DNA from: JANNRW01 sp031401815
GTDB lineage: Bacteria; Desulfobacterota; Desulfuromonadia; Geobacterales; DSM-12255
DNA: 12,788 nt
Assembly: GCA_031401815.1 (NCBI GenBank)
Contig: JANNRW010000433.1
Location: 1 to 12,788, forward strand
Direction: 5' to 3'
Of the stretch, positions 5,861 to 11,918 are shown piece after piece (position 1 is the first letter of the stretch; each line of letters begins with the position of its first letter). Position numbers and translations under genes: made by a program. Under the pieces are notes generated by a model. It saw nothing but the letters and a program-made list of their open reading frames with translations, was not told the origin of the DNA and did not search any database.

Positions 5861-7732
5861 GTGACCATACTTGAAAAGACAAATTCACCTTCAGACCTCT
5901 CTGCGCTTTCATTTGCTGAAATGGAGCAGCTTGCCGGTGAGATTCGCGCACTTATCATTGCAACCTGCGCAACCAACGGTGGTCACCTGGCTCCCAGTCT
6001 TGGTGTTGTCGAGTTGACCCTTGCACTCCATAAGGTATTCAAATCACCAACCGACAGAATTATCTGGGATGTAGGCCATCAGGCATATGCACACAAAATC
6101 ATTACCGGCAGGCGCGATCAATTTTCGACCCTTCGTCAGGCCGGAGGAATCAGCGGCTTTCCGAAACGATGCGAATCCCGGCACGACATTTTCGACACCG
6201 GACACTCTTCAACCTCCATTTCTGCTGCTCTCGGCATGGCGGCAGGACGTGACCTTTGTCAGGGCTCCAACAAGGTTGTTGCAGTCATTGGCGACGGCTC
6301 AATGACCGGTGGGCTGGCTTTTGAAGCGCTGAATCATGCCGGTCATCTCAACAAGGATCTGGTGGTTATCCTTAATGACAATGAGATGTCGATAGCTGAA
6401 AATGTCGGAGCATTATCCAATTTTCTCAGCAGAACAATGACCAATGAATTTGTTCATAAAATCAAAAAGGATATGGAATCCTTTCTGGAGAGCCTTGATG
6501 ACCTTGGACGCGGCGCTCTGAAGGCAGCCAAAAGAGCTGAAGAGTCACTGAAAGGGATATTTACTCCAGGGATGCTTTTTGAGGCTTTCGGTTTTGAATA
6601 TATTGGTCCGATTGACGGTCATGATATCAGGCAAATGCTGCATACCTTCGAGAAAATCCGGAATTTTGATGATGCAGTTCTGCTGCATGTCCTTACAAAA
6701 AAGGGGAAAGGTTATCCCCCGGCAGAGAGGAATCCGGCTCTTTTCCACGGTATCGGCCCTTTTGATCAGGAGACAGGCAGGGTTCACAAGCACAAGGGGG
6801 CTGCTGCTTCCTATACGGCTATTTTCGGACAGACTATTTGCAGACTTGCTTCAGAAGATGACAGGATTGTAGCCATTACCGCAGCCATGCCGGATGGAAC
6901 CGGACTTTCCGCTTTTGCCAGGGAATTTCCTGAACGTTTCTTTGATGTCGGGATAGCTGAACAGCATGGAGTTACCTTTGCCGCCGGGCTGGCAGCAGAG
7001 GGTTTCAAGCCGGTCTTTGCCATTTACTCATCATTTTTGCAAAGAGCCTACGACCAGCTGCTCCATGATGTCTGCCTTCAGAATCTTCCGGTTGTCTTTG
7101 CAATTGATCGAGCCGGAGTTGTTGGCAATGACGGGCCGACCCACCACGGACTCTTTGATCTCTCCTACCTGCGCCACATTCCGAATCTGGTTTTAATGGC
7201 TCCAAAGGATGAAAATGAGTTGCAGCACCTCCTGTTCAGCGCTCTTGAGTACGGTTTGCCCGCAGCAGTCCGTTATCCCAGAGGGGGTGGTCTGGGAATC
7301 CCTCTTGAGCAGTCATTTCATTTTATCCCCCAGGGTAAGGGTGAAATCCTGAGAAAAGGGGGTGCAAAGGGGTCGATTATCGCTGTTGGAACCATGGTCT
7401 ACCCGGCGCTGGAGGCGGCCGAGATCCTGGCTCTGGAGGGGATTGATCTTTCTGTGGTAAATGCGAGATTTATCAAACCTCTTGACAAGGAGCTGATCCT
7501 GTCACTTGCCTCTCATGGCAACATTATTACTGTCGAGGAGAATGTCCTGCAAGGGGGGTTTGGTACGGCAATTCTGGAACTGCTTGAATCGTCAGCTTTT
7601 TATGATGTCAAAGTAACCAGGCTTGGCTTCCCTGACTCCTATGTTGAACAGGGTGACCAGTCAGCTCTGCTTGAGAAATATGGATTAACTTCAAAAGGGA
7701 TAGCAGAGAGTATCAGAGTGCTATTCTCATGA
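5861..7732 (+). CDS. dxs: 1-deoxy-D-xylulose-5-phosphate synthase
   Basis: This thiamine-diphosphate enzyme makes 1-deoxyxylulose 5-phosphate from pyruvate and glyceraldehyde 3-phosphate. It is the entry step of the methylerythritol phosphate route to isoprenoids. The protein has 623 residues, against 620 in E. coli. Visible features are GGHLAPSLGVVELT (40-53), DVGHQAYAHKI (70-80), the ThDP/Mg motif GDGSMTGG (144-151) with NDN (172-174), the transketolase-like catalytic Glu in GIAEQHG (Glu367), DGPTHHG (424-430) and RYPRGG (471-476). The start is GTG at 5861, 4 bp after ispA, with CAGGAA (5844-5849) a little far upstream. The stop overlaps the next start as ATGA. All three domains are intact. 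Confidence 0.97.
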   Translation: MTILEKTNSPSDLSALSFAEMEQLAGEIRALIIATCATNGGHLAPSLGVVELTLALHKVFKSPTDRIIWDVGHQAYAHKIITGRRDQFSTLRQAGGISGFPKRCESRHDIFDTGHSSTSISAALGMAAGRDLCQGSNKVVAVIGDGSMTGGLAFEALNHAGHLNKDLVVILNDNEMSIAENVGALSNFLSRTMTNEFVHKIKKDMESFLESLDDLGRGALKAAKRAEESLKGIFTPGMLFEAFGFEYIGPIDGHDIRQMLHTFEKIRNFDDAVLLHVLTKKGKGYPPAERNPALFHGIGPFDQETGRVHKHKGAAASYTAIFGQTICRLASEDDRIVAITAAMPDGTGLSAFAREFPERFFDVGIAEQHGVTFAAGLAAEGFKPVFAIYSSFLQRAYDQLLHDVCLQNLPVVFAIDRAGVVGNDGPTHHGLFDLSYLRHIPNLVLMAPKDENELQHLLFSALEYGLPAAVRYPRGGGLGIPLEQSFHFIPQGKGEILRKGGAKGSIIAVGTMVYPALEAAEILALEGIDLSVVNARFIKPLDKELILSLASHGNIITVEENVLQGGFGTAILELLESSAFYDVKVTRLGFPDSYVEQGDQSALLEKYGLTSKGIAESIRVLFS

Positions 7733-8997
7733 AATCGTTCAACTCCCCGATTCTTTCAATTCTGCTGCTGCTTCTGCTTCCAGCCATCAATGTTCATGCA
7801 AATGAGCCTTACGCATTGAATGAATATGCCATTTCACTAATGGACAAGGGTGAGCATGAGAAGGCTCTTGAGCAGCTCCAGAAAGCCTACAGCATGTATC
7901 CGTACGATCTCGTTCTAAAGAAAAATCTTGCCGAGGCTTATACTTTTGTCGGACAGAGACAGATGAAGGATAACAGTTATGAGGCAGCAGCAGCTACCTT
8001 TGACAGGGCAAGAGAGCTTTTCCCCGAGATCCCGCGCTATTATGTCATGCGGGGGATTGCCCTATACTACGCCAAATTTCTTGATGCTGCGCAGAATGAA
8101 CTGGAGCGGGCAAGGGGGCTGGGGGGTGATTCGCACGATATCCTCTATTATCTGGCAAGAATCCAGTACGACATGGGGAATCTGGAATCTGCAGTTGATT
8201 TCATTGACAAGGCTCTTCTCCTGAAGCCTGATTTCAAGGCTGCAACTGAAATGGCTGCAAAAGTACGGAGAGAGTTGTCTGTAGAAAAGAGCATGGACAA
8301 GGGGTACAGCTCGCGTTTTGTCATCTCGTATGATGCAGAGCTGAAATCCGGCTTGACCGGAGATATCCTGAGCGCACTGGAAGATGCCTACTCGACTGTA
8401 GGCAGGGATCTGGGCATTTTTCCGACATCCCGCATCTCGGTTATTTTATACACAAAAAAGGATTATCGTCTGGTTACCGAAGGCCCTGACTGGTCTGGAG
8501 GGCTTTATGACGGCAAGATCCGCCTGCCTGTAGGTGGCGCTGATGCTCTCTCAATACAGCTTAAAGCTGTGCTGTTTCATGAATATACCCATGTTGTTAT
8601 TCAGGAGATAACAAACGGCAACTGTCCGACATGGCTTAATGAGGGGCTTGCGGAGCTACAGGGGCGCAAACTCTTAAATCATCCCCTTCCGGAGCTTGGC
8701 AGAGCTGCAAGGCAGGGTAAATTCCCATCATTTTCCCAGATGGAAAAGGGATTTACTTCTCTTGGCGCCAAAGAGGCTGCTCTTGCATATCAGCAGAGCT
8801 ATTCAATCGTCAATTTCATGGTTTCATCTTATGGCTGGCCTAAAGTCACTGAACTTTTGCAACGCCTCGGTTCAGGAGAGAGTATTTCGGTGGCCATGAA
8901 AAAGGTTATGGGAGATTTCGGTCTTGATTATGAAGGGGTTGTTGCTGAATGGAAGAGCTACATGAAAAAGGAGTTTGGCAGCAGGGATGCTGAATGA
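7729..8997 (+). CDS. Exported TPR protein with peptidase-MA-like (HExxH) domain
   Basis: The product has 422 residues. It opens with a Sec-type signal peptide: Lys2, a leucine-rich core (ILLLLLLPA) and a V-H-A cleavage site after about residue 24. There is no lipobox cysteine, so the protein is probably periplasmic and soluble. Residues 27-175 hold about four TPR-like helical pairs (for example ALEQLQKAYSMYP and SAVDFIDKALLLKPDF), usually protein-binding. The second half is a peptidase-MA-like domain. It has HEYTH (284-288) and, 17 residues on, NEGLAE (Glu305/Glu309), the zinc ligands and catalytic Glu of gluzincin metallopeptidases. Substrate is unknown. It overlaps dxs and the radical SAM gene by 4 bp each (ATGA), so it is translated with both, yet nothing in the sequence explains the link to isoprenoid synthesis. 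Confidence 0.85.
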   Translation: MKSFNSPILSILLLLLLPAINVHANEPYALNEYAISLMDKGEHEKALEQLQKAYSMYPYDLVLKKNLAEAYTFVGQRQMKDNSYEAAAATFDRARELFPEIPRYYVMRGIALYYAKFLDAAQNELERARGLGGDSHDILYYLARIQYDMGNLESAVDFIDKALLLKPDFKAATEMAAKVRRELSVEKSMDKGYSSRFVISYDAELKSGLTGDILSALEDAYSTVGRDLGIFPTSRISVILYTKKDYRLVTEGPDWSGGLYDGKIRLPVGGADALSIQLKAVLFHEYTHVVIQEITNGNCPTWLNEGLAELQGRKLLNHPLPELGRAARQGKFPSFSQMEKGFTSLGAKEAALAYQQSYSIVNFMVSSYGWPKVTELLQRLGSGESISVAMKKVMGDFGLDYEGVVAEWKSYMKKEFGSRDAE

Positions 8998-10043
8998 GCT
9001 GGCTGGAGCAGCTTGTTACAGAGAACAGTGTATCGCTGGAAGAGCTCGCTGAGAAGTTTCCGCTTGATCTCCCTGAGACCGGATTTGTTGCCGGGCGCTA
9101 TCCGTACAGGATCTCCAGGCACTACTTCAATCTGATAAAAGAGAAGGGAGACCCGATCTGGCTTCAATCCATCCCTGATATCCGGGAGCTTGATAACGAT
9201 TTCCTGCAACCTGATCCACTTAACGAAAATGGTTTGAGTCCCGTTCCAGGGCTGATTCACAGGTATCCGGACAGGGTTGTCTGGCTGATATCAAACGAAT
9301 GTGCCGTATTCTGCCGTTTCTGCATGAGAAAAAGGAGGGTAGGGTGCAACAGTGCCGGAGATCTCTTCTCTTCTTTCAATGATGCATTGAGGTATATTGG
9401 TGAAAACCATTCAATTCGTGACGTTATTCTGTCTGGCGGAGACCCCCTCCTCCTCGAAAATGAAACTCTTGAAACCATCCTCTCTGCCTTGAGAAATATC
9501 CCCCATGTCGAGATAATACGTATCGGCACCCGTATTCCGGTATCCTTCCCGGAAAGGGTCACTCCTGGATTTGCATCCCTGCTGAAACGGTATCACCCCA
9601 TTTACATAAATACCCATTTCTATCATCCTCTTGAGATTAACCGGCAAAGCAGTCAGGCATCCGCTCTTCTGGCTGATGCAGGGATACCGGTCGGCAACCA
9701 GACGGTTCTTCTGAAAGGGGTAAATGATGATCCTTTGGTCATGAAAGAGCTGCTGCAAAGGCTCCTTTCCATAAGGGTCAAGCCGTATTATCTTCATCAG
9801 ATGGATCTGGTCAGGGGGACAGCCCACTTCCGAACCTCTGTCAAGTCCGGACTGAAGATCATGGAGTCCCTGCGAGGTCATATCTCGGGTCTGGCTCTCC
9901 CGTATTATGTGATCGACCTCCCGGAAGGGAAGGGGAAGGTGCCGCTTCTTCCAGGACATGAGATCTCTTCTGATGGCGTTATCAAGCTCAGGAGTTATAC
10001 CGGAGAGTTGGTTGAGTACAGGGATGTTGAAGAAGATTATTAA
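8994..10043 (+). CDS. kamA: KamA/EpmB-family radical SAM lysine 2,3-aminomutase-like protein
   Basis: Members use a 4Fe-4S cluster, S-adenosylmethionine and PLP to shift an amino group on lysine. EpmB makes the (R)-beta-lysine attached to elongation factor P. The cluster motif is C103-x3-C107-x2-C110 (CAVFCRFCMRKR), and SAM contacts include SGGDP (147-151). YYLHQMDLVRGTAHFR carries Asp271, and VIDLPEGKGKVPLLP carries Asp308 and Lys315. These match the two substrate-binding Asp residues and the PLP lysine of lysine 2,3-aminomutase in spacing. The glycine-rich loop reads PEGKGK instead of PGGGGK. At 349 residues it is nearer EpmB (342) than clostridial KamA (416), so EF-P modification is my preferred role. 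No epmA or efp is in the window, and the gene symbol is a family-level label. The start overlaps the previous stop. Confidence 0.88.
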   Translation: MSWLEQLVTENSVSLEELAEKFPLDLPETGFVAGRYPYRISRHYFNLIKEKGDPIWLQSIPDIRELDNDFLQPDPLNENGLSPVPGLIHRYPDRVVWLISNECAVFCRFCMRKRRVGCNSAGDLFSSFNDALRYIGENHSIRDVILSGGDPLLLENETLETILSALRNIPHVEIIRIGTRIPVSFPERVTPGFASLLKRYHPIYINTHFYHPLEINRQSSQASALLADAGIPVGNQTVLLKGVNDDPLVMKELLQRLLSIRVKPYYLHQMDLVRGTAHFRTSVKSGLKIMESLRGHISGLALPYYVIDLPEGKGKVPLLPGHEISSDGVIKLRSYTGELVEYRDVEEDY

Positions 10044-10086
10044 CGAATCAGTGGATCCCGCAAGAAATATATCCAGAATTATATCC

Positions 10087-10115
10087 TTGACTCCATCCTG
10101 ATTCAGGGGTATTTT
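10087..10115 (+). promoter_or_regulatory. Candidate sigma70 promoter of the pyr operon
   Basis: TTGACT (10087-10092, 5 of 6 to consensus) and TATTTT (10110-10115, 4 of 6) are separated by the ideal 17 bp. Transcription would start near 10122-10125, a few bases before the PyrR-binding hairpin begins. This is the position expected for a short attenuated leader. Confidence 0.6.
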
Positions 10116-10129
10116 CACTCTCGCATATT

Positions 10130-10164
10130 ACCTTTTAAGATAGCCCCGTGAGGTTAGCAAAGGT
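10130..10164 (+). promoter_or_regulatory. PyrR-binding anti-antiterminator hairpin in pyrR leader
   Basis: AGCCCCGTGAGGTT (10142-10155) agrees with the PyrR-binding consensus ARUCCNGNGAGGYU at 13 of 14 positions (U to C at the third). The fold is right too. The upper stem 10141-10145/10152-10156 carries a CCGUGA hexaloop. A purine-rich internal bulge (UAAGA on the 5' side) follows, and the lower stem is ACCUUU 10130-10135 with AAAGGU 10159-10164. The same AAAGGU can instead pair with ACCUUU at 10195-10200 inside the terminator 5' arm, forming an antiterminator. When UMP is plentiful PyrR should hold the first fold, free the terminator arm and stop transcription. PyrR is encoded just downstream. 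Confidence 0.88.
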
Positions 10165-10191
10165 GTTCACACTTATTAATTCAATCCATAC

Positions 10192-10228
10192 AAGACCTTT
10201 TCGTATAACTGCGGAGAGGTCTTTTTTT
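10192..10228 (+). terminator. Intrinsic attenuator terminator before pyrR
   Basis: The stem is 12 bp (10192-10203 with 10212-10223, two G-U pairs) with an 8-base loop, followed by a run of T at 10222-10228. It sits between the promoter and the pyrR ribosome-binding site (AAAGGAG at 10233-10239), so it must be read through for operon expression. Its 5' arm overlaps the antiterminator pairing partner at 10195-10200, which makes terminator and antiterminator mutually exclusive. Confidence 0.88.
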
Positions 10229-10245
10229 ATTGAAAGGAGCTATTC

Positions 10246-10782
10246 ATGACAGCCGAACATACTGTAATTCTTGATGGAGACGGAATCAGGAGGGCATTGA
10301 CCCGTATTACTCATGAGGTGCTGGAAAAGAACAAGGGGGTTGATAATCTGGTGCTCGTCGGAATCAGAACCGGAGGTGTATATCTGGCAAGGGCACTGGC
10401 AGCCAGACTGGAAGAGATCGAGGGGGCCAGGGTGCCTGTTGGAGAAATTGATATCACCCTTTATCGTGATGATATCAAGGGGCATAGTCTTCACCTGCCG
10501 GTTGGCAAAACCGATATCCCTTTCACTGTTGAGGCTCGGCGCGTAGTCCTTGTCGATGATGTGCTGTTTACCGGACGAACTATCAGAGCGGCAATGGATT
10601 CCATAATGGATCATGGCAGGCCAGCCAATATTCAGCTTGCGGTTCTTGTTGATCGTGGACACAGGGATCTGCCGATACGAGCCGATTTTGTAGGACGAAA
10701 CGTACCTACCAGTCTGAAAGAAAATGTTCAGGTAATTTTTGACTCATCAAATCTGCCTGTTCAGGTGATTCTCGAGAAGTAG
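10246..10782 (+). CDS. pyrR: Bifunctional pyr operon attenuator protein / uracil phosphoribosyltransferase
   Basis: PyrR binds the pyr mRNA leader in a UMP-dependent way and promotes termination. Many members also convert uracil and PRPP to UMP. The product has 178 residues, normal for the family. The type I phosphoribosyltransferase fold shows LVGIRTGGVYLA (37-48), GEIDITLYRDD (66-76) and the PRPP loop VVLVDDVLFTGRTIRAAMD (100-118), then VLVDRGHRDLPIRADFVG (133-150), all characteristic of PyrR. The ATG at 10246 has AAAGGAG six bases upstream. It is the first gene of the operon, and the RNA target that it should bind lies about 100 bp upstream, so it is autoregulated. The pyrB start follows 39 bp after its stop. 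Confidence 0.97.
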   Translation: MTAEHTVILDGDGIRRALTRITHEVLEKNKGVDNLVLVGIRTGGVYLARALAARLEEIEGARVPVGEIDITLYRDDIKGHSLHLPVGKTDIPFTVEARRVVLVDDVLFTGRTIRAAMDSIMDHGRPANIQLAVLVDRGHRDLPIRADFVGRNVPTSLKENVQVIFDSSNLPVQVILEK

Positions 10783-10821
10783 AGACTTATCAGGATTGAA
10801 AGCCATATCAGAGGAGGAACT

Positions 10822-11754
10822 ATGGGTTTTAAACACAAAGATATCATTGCGCTAAGGGATCTGAACAGGGAAGAGATTGAACTACTCATTTCAACTGCGG
10901 AAAACATGCGGGAGATCAACAGCCGTGAGATCAAGAAGGTGCCGACATTACGTGGCAAGACCATCATAAATCTCTTTTATGAGGCATCTACCCGCACCAG
11001 AACTTCTTTCGAGATTGCAGGTAAAAGGCTTTCTGCTGACACTGTCAATATTACTACATCTTCCAGTTCAGCCACAAAAGGTGAGACTCTGGCAGACACT
11101 GCCCTTAATCTGCTGGCAATGAAGCCTGACATAATTGTCATGCGGCACTCGGTTTCCGGATCACACTACTTTCTCTCTGCGAAAATGCCAAACTGTTCGA
11201 TCATCAATGCTGGTGACGGAACACACGAGCATCCTTCACAGGGGCTTCTGGACATGCTGACCATGAAAGACAGGTTTGGCAGGCTTGACGGACTTAAAGT
11301 TGCGATTGTCGGCGACATTACTCATAGCAGGGTTGCCCGTTCAAATATTCAGGGTCTTACAAAGCTCGGCTCTCATATTTTTGTTGCCGGCCCTCCAACC
11401 ATGATGCCTCCAGGGGTCGAGCGTCTCGGTAATGTGACCGCCTGCGCAACTATGAAGGAGGCAATTCAGGATGCTGATGTTGTTATGATGCTTCGAATTC
11501 AGCAGGAGCGGCAGGGGAAGACGCTCATGCCTAACACCAGAGAGTATTCAAGATATTTTGGACTTAATCCGGTTAATCTCAAACTGGCCAAGCCTGATGC
11601 CATGGTCATGCATCCAGGGCCTATCAACAGAGGTGTTGAGATGTCATCATATGTAGTTGATGGTGCTCAATCCCATATTCTGAAACAGGTGGAAAATGGT
11701 GTCGCAGTAAGGATGTCGATGCTTTATCATGTATGCGGCGGTGAACTGGAGTAG
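10822..11754 (+). CDS. pyrB: Aspartate carbamoyltransferase catalytic subunit
   Basis: The enzyme forms N-carbamoyl-L-aspartate from carbamoyl phosphate and aspartate, the second step of UMP synthesis. The product has 310 residues, typical for a catalytic chain. The carbamoyl-phosphate loop is STRTRTSFE (56-64). The mobile loop carries the Lys of SSATKGETL (Lys86), and HPSQGLLD follows at 137-144. Aspartate-domain residues include GDITHSRVARSN, a LRIQQER segment (the usual MRIQ-x-ER site) and HPGPINRG. The ATG at 10822 has AGGAGG at 10812-10817. No pyrI regulatory subunit follows, so control probably comes from the PyrR attenuator rather than from allostery through PyrI. The pyrC start lies 164 bp downstream, beyond a repeat-rich spacer. 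Confidence 0.97.
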   Translation: MGFKHKDIIALRDLNREEIELLISTAENMREINSREIKKVPTLRGKTIINLFYEASTRTRTSFEIAGKRLSADTVNITTSSSSATKGETLADTALNLLAMKPDIIVMRHSVSGSHYFLSAKMPNCSIINAGDGTHEHPSQGLLDMLTMKDRFGRLDGLKVAIVGDITHSRVARSNIQGLTKLGSHIFVAGPPTMMPPGVERLGNVTACATMKEAIQDADVVMMLRIQQERQGKTLMPNTREYSRYFGLNPVNLKLAKPDAMVMHPGPINRGVEMSSYVVDGAQSHILKQVENGVAVRMSMLYHVCGGELE

Positions 11755-11757
11755 AGG

Positions 11758-11846
11758 CAGGTTGAGGTTAAGGTTGAGGTTAAGGGGCAGGTCAGGCTTG
11801 AGTGAAGTTCAGATTTAGTTTTTTGCTTAACCTGAACCTCAACCTG
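11758..11846. repeat. Inverted repeat built of 6-bp GGTTRA units in the pyrB-pyrC spacer
   Basis: The left side has four hexamers, GGTTGA, GGTTAA, GGTTGA, GGTTAA (11760-11783). The right side (11826-11846) has the complementary CTTAACC...CCTCAACCTG pattern. Left 11758-11778 and right 11826-11846 match as inverted copies at 19 of 21 positions with a 47-base interval. The interval has a six-T run (11819-11824) but no strong stem in front of it, and no T-run follows the right arm, so it is not a convincing terminator. In RNA it could form a long hairpin between pyrB and pyrC. Confidence 0.7.
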
Positions 11847-11899
11847 TGAGCGAAGCGAACGAATACCTCTACCTGTGAACGAAGTGAACGAATACCTAT
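11842..11899. repeat. Two tandem 29-bp direct repeats upstream of pyrC
   Basis: Units 11842-11870 and 11871-11899 differ at only three positions and share the form ACCTGTGA-R-CGAAG-Y-GAACGAATACCT. They abut the hexamer inverted repeat on the left and a seven-T run (11899-11905) on the right. They end 19 bp before the pyrC start. No stem can be drawn within a unit. There are no spacers between copies, so this is not a CRISPR. Confidence 0.8.
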
Positions 11900-11918
11900 T
11901 TTTTTACGAGGTGACAAT

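Noticed and set aside
10044..10086. Terminator for the xseA-to-radical-SAM operon
   Set aside because: There are short direct AT-rich repeats and a GGATCC palindrome only, with no GC-rich stem followed by T. The operon may end by Rho or read into the pyr leader.
10100..10110. An 11-mer shared with the heptamer arm (GATTCAGGGGT, also at 3955-3965)
   Set aside because: About this many chance 11-mer matches are expected in a 12.8-kb window, and the copy near the pyr promoter lacks the period-7 context.
9411..10118. A 235-codon open frame on the minus strand
   Set aside because: It lies antisense to the well-supported radical SAM gene and extends over the pyr promoter. Its sequence resembles no family and it has no convincing start signal.
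11801..11824. Possible terminator after pyrB (six-T run at 11819-11824)
   Set aside because: No stable stem immediately precedes the T-run, and pyrC has its own ribosome site and follows in the same direction.
11842..11899. Possible CRISPR start (29-bp repeats)
   Set aside because: The two copies are directly adjacent with no spacer, there are only two, and no cas gene is nearby.
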